Positions 44,537 to 53,259 of a stretch of DNA of 64,000 nucleotides are shown here, in pieces. The position numbers and the translations under genes are program-made. Positions within the stretch are counted from its first letter, which is position 1. Each line of letters opens with the position of its first letter. Under the pieces are notes generated by a model. It saw nothing but the letters and a program-made list of their open reading frames with translations. It did no database searches and was not told where the DNA came from. Origin of the DNA: Rhizobium leguminosarum (GTDB lineage: Bacteria; Pseudomonadota; Alphaproteobacteria; Rhizobiales; Rhizobiaceae); assembly GCF_004123835.1 (NCBI RefSeq), contig NZ_MZMU01000019.1, positions 124,001 through 188,000 on the forward strand, read 5' to 3'.

Positions 44537-45148
44537 ATGAAATCAAGAAACGGACCTTTGCGTGTCGGCATTGGCGGGCCGGTCGGCTCGGGCAAGACGG
44601 CGCTGACCGAAAAGCTCTGCAAGGCGATGCGCGACGACTATTCCGTCGCCGTCGTCACCAACGATATCTACACGACCGAGGATGCCGAGGCGCTGGTACG
44701 GATGCAGGCATTGACTTCGGACCGCATCGTCGGCGTCGAGACAGGCGGCTGCCCGCATACCGCCATTCGCGAGGATGCGACGATCAATTTGCAGGCGATC
44801 GCCGGCCTCAACCAGCGAATCCCCGATCTCGACGTCGTCTTCATCGAATCCGGCGGCGACAATCTGGCGGCGACCTTTTCGCCCGATCTTGCCGATATCA
44901 CCATCTATGTCATCTCCGTCTGCCAGGGCGAGGAAATCCCGCGGAAAGGCGGGCCTGGCATCACCCGATCGGACCTGCTTGTCATCAACAAGAAGGATCT
45001 GGCGCCCTATGTCGGCGCCGATCTCGAGGTGATGGACCGGGATGCGACGCGCATGCGCGCGAGCCGCCCCTTCGTCTTCTCCGACATGAAGCGCGGCGAC
45101 GGCGTCAGCTCGATCGTCAGCTTCCTCAGGGAGCAGGGCGGGCTCTAA
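44537..45148 (+). CDS. ureG: Urease accessory GTPase UreG
   Basis: 203 residues. SIMIBI-class GTPase that drives nickel transfer into urease. P-loop GIGGPVGSGKTALTEKL, NDIYTTEDAEAL, the nickel-site GCPHTAIREDA, ESGGDNLAATFSPDLAD, and the NKKDLAPYVG guanine motif. The ATG at 44537 with GGAGTAAGG upstream is right; the longer open frame is read through intergenic repeats. Confidence 0.97.
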   Translation: MKSRNGPLRVGIGGPVGSGKTALTEKLCKAMRDDYSVAVVTNDIYTTEDAEALVRMQALTSDRIVGVETGGCPHTAIREDATINLQAIAGLNQRIPDLDVVFIESGGDNLAATFSPDLADITIYVISVCQGEEIPRKGGPGITRSDLLVINKKDLAPYVGADLEVMDRDATRMRASRPFVFSDMKRGDGVSSIVSFLREQGGL

Positions 45149-45212
45149 ACCGCGTCACGAAACCGCTGCACAGTTTTGCGCAACAGAGCCTTTCGGCATC
45201 ATGCTCTGACGG

Positions 45213-45896
45213 TCAGATCTGCCGCAGCACGGTGATGTCGCTGATGGCGATCGCCCGGCCGCGGACCGTGACACCTTTCGTCTTCAGCGTCGAGAAGGCG
45301 CGCGAAAGCGCCTCCGGCGCGAGACCGAGCTTGCGGGCAAGCAGATTTTTCGGAAAGGGCAGCCGCAGTGAAGCGGCCGCACCGTCCTCGACGCAATGGG
45401 TCAGCAGATAGTTTGCCAGGCGCTGCGGCGCGGTCTGCATGCGGTCGCTTGCCAGGCATTCCATCGTCGAGATCAGATGCAGCGACAGGCTGCGCATGAT
45501 CGCCTTGCCGATCCGCGGCCGCTCGTCCAGCAACAGCCGGACCTCGGGAATGTGGAAGCACGCCAGCACGGCATGATCCATCGCCTGCGCGCCGGTGCGA
45601 TAGGTTTCGTCGGCGTGGATCAGGCATTCGGCGAAACTGTCGCCGGGCTCGCAGATGCGGATATCGGCCTGTCTGCCGTCGCCATTGTGACGATAGAGCC
45701 TGACATAACCGCTGAGCACGCAATAGAAATAGGCCGCCTTGTCGCCCTCCTCGAAGAGAACGTCGTGCGGGTCGCAGAGGAGAGCGGTGGCGCAGGCGCG
45801 CAGGGCTTCAGCCTCGTTGTGGTCGAGCCCGGCCATGAATTCGGCCTTGGCGAGCACAACGGCCTCGTGGCGGTTGAATGACAGCGTCCTGTTCAT
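45213..45896 (-). CDS. Crp/Fnr-family transcriptional regulator
   Basis: 227 residues. The cyclic-nucleotide-binding-like beta barrel (about 25-125; VLFEEGDKAAYFYCVLSGYV, GDSFAECLI) is followed by a long helix and a winged helix-turn-helix (LPFPKNLLARKLGLAPEALS, RAFSTLKTKGV). The N-terminal cysteine set that holds the iron-sulfur cluster of Fnr is not present, so it is not a classical oxygen sensor. The ATG at 45896 has GGGAG upstream. It follows ureG tail to tail and lies next to the efflux pump genes, which run in the same direction. Confidence 0.88.
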   Translation of the reverse strand: MNRTLSFNRHEAVVLAKAEFMAGLDHNEAEALRACATALLCDPHDVLFEEGDKAAYFYCVLSGYVRLYRHNGDGRQADIRICEPGDSFAECLIHADETYRTGAQAMDHAVLACFHIPEVRLLLDERPRIGKAIMRSLSLHLISTMECLASDRMQTAPQRLANYLLTHCVEDGAAASLRLPFPKNLLARKLGLAPEALSRAFSTLKTKGVTVRGRAIAISDITVLRQI

Positions 45897-46016
45897 CTCC
45901 CGGTCTCCTGATATGGCCGGTCTTTCCAATTCCATGTGCATGCCGGGCAAAATACGGGAAGGAGATGGCGGCGGGTTTGATTTCGGTCAATCGCCAGAAG
46001 TGAACAGCAAAAACGA

Positions 46017-46046
46017 AACGGGCCGGGAGATCGCTCCCGGCCCGTT
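46017..46046 (-). terminator. Strong terminator after the RND efflux genes
   Basis: 13-bp perfect stem AACGGGCCGGGAG / CTCCCGGCCCGTT with a 4-base loop. On the minus strand it is followed by TTTCGTTTTTG, 18 bases after the pump gene stop. Confidence 0.92.
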
Positions 46047-46063
46047 CAATTCCTGGGTTTTGC

Positions 46064-49000
46064 TTATTCCGCCGCGAAGGGCGGCAGGCGCAGCACGTTG
46101 GTGTCGTTGCCGTTGGCGGTCTTGCGTTTGCTTTCCGGCTTTTCGATCGCGGTCAGGCGCTCCTCCAGCGAGTCGATGTCGTCGCGGTTCTCTCGGGTGA
46201 CGCGGGTGAGATCCTCGCGCGACAGGGGCAGCTCCTCATTGTCCTTCCTGCCGACCAGGCGGCCGAAAGCCCAGCCGAGCAGGCGGGAGAGGTCGTCCAT
46301 GATCAGGAAGAAGGAGGGCACGACGACGAGCGAGAGCACGGTCGAAACGATGATGCCGCCGATCACTGCGATCGCCATCGGCGCGCGGAACGAGCCGCCT
46401 TCGCCGACACCGAGAGCGGAAGGCAGCATGCCTGCCGACATGGCGATCGAGGTCATGATGATAGGCCGGGCGCGTTTGCGGCCGGCTTCGACCATGGCCT
46501 CGACGCGCGACATGCCCTGGTGGCGCATCTCGATTGCGAAATCGACGAGCAGGATGGCGTTCTTGGTGACGATACCCATCAGCATCAGGATGCCGATCAT
46601 GACGGGCATCGACAGCGGATTGCTGGTGAGGATCAGGCCCGCCGCGACACCGCCGATGGCGAGCGGCAGCGAGAACAGGATGGTGAAGGGCTGGATCACG
46701 TCCTTGAAGAGCAGGATCAGCACCGTCAGCACCAGCAGAAGGCCCATCAACATGGCGTTGACGAAACTCTGCTGCATCTCGGTCTGCACCTTGGTGTCGC
46801 CGCTTTCTGCAAGTCGCACGGAAGCCGGAATATTGGCCCCATTGACGATCTCGCGGAAGCGGGCGGACGCTGTGTCGAGTGCGACGCCCTGGGGCAGGTC
46901 CGAACCGATCGAGACGACGCGGTAGCGGTTGTTGCGCTTGATCGAGCTTACGCCTTCCGAATAGTCGATATTGGCGACGCTCGCGAGCGGAACGGTGCCG
47001 CCGCTGGCGGTCTGGATCTTCAATGTCCGGATGGCCGCGAGATCGCGACGCATGTCGACCGCAGCCTGGACCCGGATCGGGATCTGGCGATCGTCGAGCG
47101 AGATCTTGGCAAGGGCGGCATCGACATCGCCGATGGTGGCGACGCGGATCGTCTCGGAGATCTGCTGCGGCGTGATGCCGAGGCGAGCGGCTTCATCCAT
47201 GCGCGGATGAACCTGCAGTTCCGGGCGGGGCAGGGAGCCGTCGGCGCTGACATTGGCAAGCAGCGGGTCGGCGCGGAGCTTGGATTCCAGAATGCCGACG
47301 GCGTCGTTCAGGTCCTTGTCGTTTTTGGAGAGGAAGTTGAAGGAGAGGTCCCGTTCTCCGCGGTCATTGAGCTTCAGGATCCGGACGTCGGGAATGTCGC
47401 GCAGCTTGGCGAAGACTTCCTTTTCGATATCCCATTGCGGGCGTTCACGGCCGTGGACTTCCACTTTCGGCAGCATCGGGCCGACGACCGGGATATCGCC
47501 GAGCACGTCGTTGACCACCTTCTTGACCAGCGATTGGTCGAGCTTGTCAAGTGCCAGCGTGATGGTCGCACGACGCAGTTCGAGATCGCCCTTCGGCGAT
47601 GCGCCGCCGAGGACGAAGACGCTTTCGACGCCATTGATGTCCTTGACCCTGTCATAGATCGCATCCGTCGTCTTCTCGGTATCGTCAAGCCGTGCATTGG
47701 GCGGCAGCTCGACGGAGAGAACGATGCGTGAAGAATCTTCCGGCGGCAGGAAACTGCCGGGAACCTGCATCAGCAGCAAAACGGAGCCGACCAGGAAAGC
47801 GAACGCGACAATCAGCGTCGCATAACGCGTGTACCAGCGTCCGGTCGTGCCACGTATGAGACGGGTGTAGCCGCGCATCAGCAGGCCGTCATTGTCGTGA
47901 TGGTCTTCCATCGCGTCTTCGGCGCGCATCAGATAGGCGGCCATCATCGGGGTGATAAGGCGCGCCACCATCAGCGAGAAGAACACAGAGAAGGCGACGG
48001 TCAGGCCGAACTGGATGAAGTACTGGCCCGGAATCCCCGGCATGAAGGAAACGGGCACGAAGACGGCGATGATGGTGAAGGTAGTGGCGATGACGGCAAG
48101 GCCGATTTCATCCGCCGCCTCGATCGCCGCCCGATAGGGGGTCTTGCCCATCTTGATATGGCGGGCGATGTTCTCGATTTCGACGATCGCATCGTCGACG
48201 AGAATGCCGGTCGCGAGTGTCAAGGCGAGGAAGCTGACGAGGTTCAGCGAGAAGCCCATCATGTCCATGATCCAGAAGGTCGGGATCGCGGACAAGGGTA
48301 GGGCGATTGCCGAAATCAGCGTCGCGCGCCAGTTCCTGAGGAACAGGAAGACGACGATGACGGCGAGCAGCGCGCCTTCGAGCAGCGTATGAATGGCGGC
48401 TTCGTAGTTGCCGTAGGTGAAATAGACCGAATCGTCGATCAGTTCGATCTTCACATTGGGGTTTTCGGCCCGCACCTTGTCGAGGTTCTGCGCCACGGTT
48501 TCGGCGACGCTGACCTCGCTGGCGCCCTTGGAGCGGAAAACGCCGAAGGTAACGACCGGAGTGTCGTTGAAGCGCGAGAAGGATTTCGGCTCCTCATAGG
48601 TGTCCTTGATGACACCGAGATCGGATAGTTTGACGAAGCGGCCGTTCGGCAGGCCGATCGTGGTGTTGGCGAGGTCGGCGACGTTGCGGGCGTCGCCGAG
48701 AACACGGATAGCCTGTTCGCTGCCCGCCACCTGGCCGCGGCCTGAGCCGAGGTCGATGTTGGTGCCGCGTAGCTGCTGGTTCACGCTCGCAGCGGTGATG
48801 CCGTAGGCATTGAGCTTGTCAGGGGTGAGTTCGATGCGCACTTCGCGCTCTGCGCCGCCGTAACGGTCGACACGGCCGATGCCGGCCTGACCCTGCAGCG
48901 AACGCTTGATCGTATCGTCGACGAACCAGGAAAGTTCTTCCAGCGACATGGCGGGCGAGGAAACGGCGAAGGTCTGGATCGCCTGTCCCTCGACATCGAC

Positions 49001-49390
49001 CTTGGAGACGATCGGTGCTTCGGCCGTCGCCGGAAGATCGCTGCGGATGCGGTCGATCGCATCCTTGGTGTCCTGTACGGCCTGTTCGGTCGGCACTTCC
49101 ATCCGGAACATGACGTTGGTTTGCGAGCTGCCGTCGGTCACCGTCGACTGGATTTCGTCGATGCCGGTGATGGAGGCGACCGCGTCTTCGATCTCCTTCG
49201 TCACCTGCATTTCGAGTTCGGCCGGCGAAGCGCCGCTCTGCGTCACGCTGATCGAGACGAGCGGCACATCGATATTTGGAAAGCGTGTGATCGGCAGCGT
49301 GTTGAAGGACTGCATGCCGATGAACACCAGCAGGCAGAAGGCCAGCAGCGGCGCGATGGGATTTCGGATGGACCAGGCTGAAAAATTCAT
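46064..49390 (-). CDS. RND-family multidrug efflux transporter (AcrB/MdtB type)
   Basis: 1108 residues. Proton-driven inner-membrane pump of a tripartite efflux system. Twelve transmembrane helices and two large periplasmic loops. The TM4 proton-relay Asp pair is in ILVDDAIVEIENI, the TM10 Lys in GIVTKNAILLVDFA, and the amphipathic N-terminus is SAWSIRNPIAPLLAFCLLVF. About 60 residues longer than AcrB: after the last helix a charged, coiled-coil-like cytoplasmic tail (about 1045-1108) is added. Co-transcribed with the adaptor 12 bases upstream. Substrate unknown. Confidence 0.93.
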   Translation of the reverse strand: MNFSAWSIRNPIAPLLAFCLLVFIGMQSFNTLPITRFPNIDVPLVSISVTQSGASPAELEMQVTKEIEDAVASITGIDEIQSTVTDGSSQTNVMFRMEVPTEQAVQDTKDAIDRIRSDLPATAEAPIVSKVDVEGQAIQTFAVSSPAMSLEELSWFVDDTIKRSLQGQAGIGRVDRYGGAEREVRIELTPDKLNAYGITAASVNQQLRGTNIDLGSGRGQVAGSEQAIRVLGDARNVADLANTTIGLPNGRFVKLSDLGVIKDTYEEPKSFSRFNDTPVVTFGVFRSKGASEVSVAETVAQNLDKVRAENPNVKIELIDDSVYFTYGNYEAAIHTLLEGALLAVIVVFLFLRNWRATLISAIALPLSAIPTFWIMDMMGFSLNLVSFLALTLATGILVDDAIVEIENIARHIKMGKTPYRAAIEAADEIGLAVIATTFTIIAVFVPVSFMPGIPGQYFIQFGLTVAFSVFFSLMVARLITPMMAAYLMRAEDAMEDHHDNDGLLMRGYTRLIRGTTGRWYTRYATLIVAFAFLVGSVLLLMQVPGSFLPPEDSSRIVLSVELPPNARLDDTEKTTDAIYDRVKDINGVESVFVLGGASPKGDLELRRATITLALDKLDQSLVKKVVNDVLGDIPVVGPMLPKVEVHGRERPQWDIEKEVFAKLRDIPDVRILKLNDRGERDLSFNFLSKNDKDLNDAVGILESKLRADPLLANVSADGSLPRPELQVHPRMDEAARLGITPQQISETIRVATIGDVDAALAKISLDDRQIPIRVQAAVDMRRDLAAIRTLKIQTASGGTVPLASVANIDYSEGVSSIKRNNRYRVVSIGSDLPQGVALDTASARFREIVNGANIPASVRLAESGDTKVQTEMQQSFVNAMLMGLLLVLTVLILLFKDVIQPFTILFSLPLAIGGVAAGLILTSNPLSMPVMIGILMLMGIVTKNAILLVDFAIEMRHQGMSRVEAMVEAGRKRARPIIMTSIAMSAGMLPSALGVGEGGSFRAPMAIAVIGGIIVSTVLSLVVVPSFFLIMDDLSRLLGWAFGRLVGRKDNEELPLSREDLTRVTRENRDDIDSLEERLTAIEKPESKRKTANGNDTNVLRLPPFAAE

Positions 49391-49402
49391 CGGGTGGTCT
49401 CT

Positions 49403-50593
49403 TTAGTTGGAAGCCGGGGGCTGTTCACGCACCGGCGTGATGTGGTCGCCGTCGCGGACGTAAGCGCCCGCCTTGGCCACGACTTCGTCGCCGGTCTTCA
49501 ATCCATCGATGACCTCGACATAGGCGCCGTCCTGGATGCCGGTCTCTATCTTGGCGAATTTCACCACGCCGTCCTCGACTTTGCGGGCGGAGGAGCCTTC
49601 GTTGCCGGTGAGTACCGCGGTCAGGGGAAGCGCTACGCCTTCAGTCTCGCGCACGATGATCTCGGCGCTGCCATACATGCCGGAACGCGCCTTGCTGTCA
49701 TCATCGATAGAGATATGAATGAGGCCGAGGCGGGTGACCGGATCGACGGTCGGTGAAACCAGGCGTACGGCGCCGGAAAGCTTCTCACGGCTGCCGGAAA
49801 GCGAAATCGTCGCCTTCTGGCCGGCCATGACCCTGACAATATCGCTTTCGGCGACCTCAGCGACAAGCTCGATATCGCCGTCGCGGATGATGGTGAACAG
49901 TGGATCGCCGTTGCCGGCGGCGATGGCGCCGACCTTTGCGTTCTTCGCCGAGACCGTGCCGGCGACCGGTGTCTTCACATCTGTGCGCGCCAGCTTCAGA
50001 TCGGCATCGGCAATCTGGCTGTCGAAGACCTTGAGATCGGCTTCGGAGACCTCGATCGCCTGTTCGGCGGAGACGACGCGGGCATTGGCTGCGGCGGCGG
50101 TCGCATCGGCCTGCTCGACCTGGGCGGTGGAAACCGTGCCCTTCTTGCCCATTTCCTGGGCGCGGGCCTGCTGCTGCCTTGCCTGTTCGGCATTGGCCTG
50201 CGCCTCGATGAGCTGGGCGCGCAGCTGGGCGAGGCTTGCCTCGCCCTTGGCCTTCGTCGCCATCATCTGGCTCTTTTCCAGAACCAGCGCGTCATCGTTG
50301 AGCGTTGCCAGCGTGCTTTCGGCCTGAACCTTGTCGCCGACATCGGCTTTCAGCGTGCGAATCGAGAGGCCTTCGACCTGCGGCTGGATATAGACTTCCT
50401 CGACGGGCTTGACCGTTCCGGTGCCGATGACACGGTCGACGAGGGTGCGATTCACCGCCGTGGTGACGACGATCGCCGGCAGGTTCTGCTGCGGTTTTGC
50501 GACCGGCGCTTCCTGCGAAAATGCGGTGGATGCAGCAAGTGCCGCTGCAAAAAGAGTAGAGGCGCCTAGAATTCCAATCGGCTTGCGTGCCAT
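49403..50593 (-). CDS. RND efflux periplasmic adaptor (HlyD/AcrA family)
   Basis: 396 residues. A signal peptide (about 1-26) precedes a lipoyl-like half-motif (TGTVKPVEEVYIQPQVEGLS), a long helical hairpin (about 100-190, rich in Ala, Gln and Glu), the second lipoyl half (TPVAGTVSAKNAKVGAI) and beta-barrel and membrane-proximal domains. It has no lipobox Cys, so it is probably soluble or anchored by an uncleaved signal. First gene of the pair; no outer-membrane channel gene is adjacent. Confidence 0.92.
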   Translation of the reverse strand: MARKPIGILGASTLFAAALAASTAFSQEAPVAKPQQNLPAIVVTTAVNRTLVDRVIGTGTVKPVEEVYIQPQVEGLSIRTLKADVGDKVQAESTLATLNDDALVLEKSQMMATKAKGEASLAQLRAQLIEAQANAEQARQQQARAQEMGKKGTVSTAQVEQADATAAAANARVVSAEQAIEVSEADLKVFDSQIADADLKLARTDVKTPVAGTVSAKNAKVGAIAAGNGDPLFTIIRDGDIELVAEVAESDIVRVMAGQKATISLSGSREKLSGAVRLVSPTVDPVTRLGLIHISIDDDSKARSGMYGSAEIIVRETEGVALPLTAVLTGNEGSSARKVEDGVVKFAKIETGIQDGAYVEVIDGLKTGDEVVAKAGAYVRDGDHITPVREQPPASN

Positions 50594-50991
50594 GCGTCGT
50601 CGTCCAATCTTATGATAAGGTTGGCCGAACTCGAGCGTCTGCCACTCAGCGCGCGATCAGGCCACTGCCCTTCCTGCATTCTCAGAGGTATCCGCCGATC
50701 CTTTGCCGTCTTCATCCCTCGCCGGCAAATTCGGCTTGTAGGTGGTATCGATTTGCTCGATCTACAAGTCCGGCAGAAAACAATTCCCCATTCGGCGATA
50801 ATAATTACCATTCCGACGTCAATCAATCACCGCAAGGTTATGTCAACATTACGAAGATTGATCGCGCTCATCCCTAAGACGTTTGACGCCCGATAAATGC
50901 GACAGTTGCAAGGTACTTTTTTCGGTTGCTAGATGCTGATGATGTAAGCCGACTGGCCTAAAAATCTGAATCAGCATCTAAATCAATAAAT

Positions 50992-51041
50992 AGAGCATGA
51001 TGTCGTCCGAAAACCGCGTACACTTTTCGGCATCATGCTCT
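50992..51041. repeat. GAGCATGATG-type interspersed palindrome
   Basis: Outer arms AGAGCATGATG (50992-51002) and CATCATGCTCT (51031-51041), inner CCGAAAA / TTTTCGG. Second full copy of the element seen before ureE, here in the opposite orientation. Confidence 0.8.
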
Positions 51042-51050
51042 AGAAATAGA

Positions 51051-51082
51051 CGAAACGCGCGGGAAATTTCCCGCGCGTTTCG
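51051..51082 (-). terminator. 32-bp perfect palindrome, probable terminator of the pyrimidine transporter operon
   Basis: A perfectly self-complementary 32-base sequence with arms starting CGAAACGCGCGGGAAA, 19 bases past the stop of the binding-protein gene. On the minus strand it is followed by a moderately T-rich stretch. Confidence 0.75.
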
Positions 51083-51101
51083 CTTCGCAATCTTGCCGAA
51101 T

Positions 51102-52073
51102 TTATTTGGAAGCGGCGTCGGTGATGTCGTGCGTCCAGGCGCCCGACGGCTCCTTGCTGATGATCTTCTGGTCGAGCAGCGCCTTTGCCGTGCGGGCATA
51201 GAGCGCCTCGTCCAGCTTGCCGGAGCTGTCGCCGACCAGCTTGGCGACTTCGCCCATCATGCGCTTCTGATGGTTGTCGTCCTGGCCGCCATTGTCCATG
51301 ACGATCTCGGCGGCTTCGTCGGGATTGTCGGTGGCATATTTCCAGCCCTTCATCGAAGCGCGGACGAACTTGACCATCTTCTCCTTGAAAGCCGGGTCTT
51401 TCAACTTGTCTTCCATCGCATAGAGGCCGTCTTCGAGCAGGTCGTTGCCCATTTCAGTATAGTTGAAGACCGTCAGTTCTTCCGGCTTGAAGCCGGCATC
51501 GATCGCCTGCCAGTATTCGTTATAGGTCATGACGGAGATGCAGTCGGCCTGCTTCTGGACGAGCGGCTGCACGTCGAAGCTCTGCTTCAGTACGGTGACG
51601 CCGTTCGGACCGCCTTCGGTCGAAAGGCCGAGCTTGTTCATCCAGGCGAAGAAAGGATACTCGTTGCCGAAGAACCAGACGCCGAGCGTGTGGCCCTTGA
51701 AGTCGGCTTCGGTCTTGACCGGGCCGTCCTTGCGGCAGACCATTTCCAGGCCCGACTTCTGATAGGGCTGGGCGATGTTGACGAGTGGAACGCCCTTTTC
51801 GCGGGCAACCAGGGCACCGCCCATCCAGTCGACGATGACATCGGCGCCGCCGCCGGCAATTACCTGCTCGGGGGCGATATCGGGGCCGCCCGGCTTGATC
51901 TCGACATCGAGTCCTTCTTCCTTATAGAAGCCCTTGTCCTTGGCGACGTAATAACCGCCGAACTGGCTCTGCGTGACCCATTTCAGCTGCAGCACCACCT
52001 TGTCGGCGGCCATGGCGTGGGCCGATGCAAGCGACATCGCGCTTGCCATCATTGCAACCATCAACTTTCTCAT
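51102..52073 (-). CDS. NMT1/THI5-like ABC transporter substrate-binding protein
   Basis: 323 residues. Signal peptide (about 1-22, ending AMAA). The mature chain has the NMT1/THI5-like fold (LQLKWVTQSQFGGYYVAKDK, GFYKEEGLDVEI, ADVIVDWMGGALVAREKG), used for pyrimidine-like precursors, riboflavin, nitrate analogues and similar ligands. With dihydropyrimidinase and RutR nearby, a pyrimidine or ureide ligand is likely. The ATG at 52073 is chosen for its signal peptide. Last gene of the transporter set. Confidence 0.88.
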   Translation of the reverse strand: MRKLMVAMMASAMSLASAHAMAADKVVLQLKWVTQSQFGGYYVAKDKGFYKEEGLDVEIKPGGPDIAPEQVIAGGGADVIVDWMGGALVAREKGVPLVNIAQPYQKSGLEMVCRKDGPVKTEADFKGHTLGVWFFGNEYPFFAWMNKLGLSTEGGPNGVTVLKQSFDVQPLVQKQADCISVMTYNEYWQAIDAGFKPEELTVFNYTEMGNDLLEDGLYAMEDKLKDPAFKEKMVKFVRASMKGWKYATDNPDEAAEIVMDNGGQDDNHQKRMMGEVAKLVGDSSGKLDEALYARTAKALLDQKIISKEPSGAWTHDITDAASK

Positions 52074-52131
52074 TTTCTTATCCTTACCCTCTGAAGTTAT
52101 GCCCGGACTCTTTTCTGGAGCCCGCGCGCGC

Positions 52132-53259
52132 CTAGCCACCACGGATAGACGGATGCCAGAACGTCACCGCCCGTTCGGTCAGGGCGATGATGCCATAGAA
52201 GATCGAGCCGGCCAGCGCCGCGACGGCGATTTCCGCCCAGACCATGTCGACATTCATGCGGCCGATCTCGGTGGAGATGCGGAAGCCCATGCCGACGATC
52301 GGCGTTCCGAAGAATTCCGCAACGATGGCACCAATCAGCGCCAGCGTCGAGTTGATCTTCAGTGCGTTGAAAATGAAGGGCATTGCCGCCGGAAGCCTGA
52401 GCTTCAGCAGCGTCTGCCAATAGCCGGAGGCATAGGTGCGCATCAGGTCGCGCTCCATGCTGCCGGAGGCGGCAAGGCCGGCGACGGTATTCACCAGCAT
52501 CGGGAAGAAGGTCATGATGATGACGACGGCGGCCTTCGACGGCCAGTCGAAGCCGAACCACATGACCATGACAGGGGCGACCCCGATGATCGGCAGGGCC
52601 GAAACCATGTTGCCGATCGGCAGAAGGCCGCGGCGCAGGAAGGCGATGCGGTCGGCGAGCACCGCGACGACGAAGCCACTGAGGCAGCCGACGGTATAAC
52701 CGATCAGCACCGCCTTGAAGATCGTCTGCCTGACGTCCGCGCCGAGGATGGGCAGCGACGCCATGAACCGCGCGCCGATGGCGCTCGGCGGCGGCAGCAG
52801 GATGAAGGGAACGCCGGCGCCACGCGTGACCGCCTCCCAGAGAATGAGGATCCAGGCGCCGAAGATCGCCGGGATCAGGAGCTGGAGCGCCGACTTGCCG
52901 AAAGTGGTGACGGGCTGCAGTTTCGACAGCTCGGTGACGCATCGCCAGGCAAGCAGCCAGCAGGCGAAGAGCAGCAGGAAGAAAGCCCGCGTCGCCGCGC
53001 CCTCGTTGCCGGAAAGAGCCGAAAGCAGCATCCAGGCGGCACCATGCGCGCCGATAAACAGTACGGTGGCCCGATAGGCCGGCGGCTGCGGTGCGAATGA
53101 CAGCAGGGCAGCCGCGATGACGATGGTGAAAATGAGGCTTGCCGTGCCGTTGGTGAGGGGGCGCGCCGCGCCCTCGGCCAGAAGCGGCAGGGCCGTCAGC
53201 GCCCCGACGCAGAGGAGGAGGGCGACCACGCCTTGCCAGGAGAAGGTCAGATGTCTCAT
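52132..53259 (-). CDS. ABC transporter permease with N-terminal membrane extension
   Basis: 375 residues. The C-terminal ~250 are a standard SsuC/TauC-type permease (GYTVGCLSGFVVAVLADRIA; the ATPase-contact loop RTYASGYWQTLLKLRLPAAM). About 120 extra N-terminal residues add three or four hydrophobic helices not found in ordinary family members of about 260 residues. The start overlaps the stop of the second permease gene (ATGA). Works with the binding protein downstream and the ATPase upstream. Confidence 0.88.
   Translation of the reverse strand: MRHLTFSWQGVVALLLCVGALTALPLLAEGAARPLTNGTASLIFTIVIAAALLSFAPQPPAYRATVLFIGAHGAAWMLLSALSGNEGAATRAFFLLLFACWLLAWRCVTELSKLQPVTTFGKSALQLLIPAIFGAWILILWEAVTRGAGVPFILLPPPSAIGARFMASLPILGADVRQTIFKAVLIGYTVGCLSGFVVAVLADRIAFLRRGLLPIGNMVSALPIIGVAPVMVMWFGFDWPSKAAVVIIMTFFPMLVNTVAGLAASGSMERDLMRTYASGYWQTLLKLRLPAAMPFIFNALKINSTLALIGAIVAEFFGTPIVGMGFRISTEIGRMNVDMVWAEIAVAALAGSIFYGIIALTERAVTFWHPSIRGG

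Larger units (their letters stand above)
50594..51101. other. 508-base intergenic region with several dyads
   Basis: No gene. Promoter side of the efflux operon: CTTGTAG (50735-50741) and CTACAAG (50762-50768) enclose an inner ATCGA / TCGAT dyad, a possible repressor site. Distal part: AGATGCTGAT / ATCAGCATCT (50931-50940 and 50970-50979), a GAGCATGATG-type repeat (50992-51041) and a long terminator palindrome (51051-51082). Confidence 0.55.

Noticed and set aside
46520..47731. 403-codon plus-strand open frame
   Set aside because: Antisense to the RND pump, whose motifs are unmistakable.
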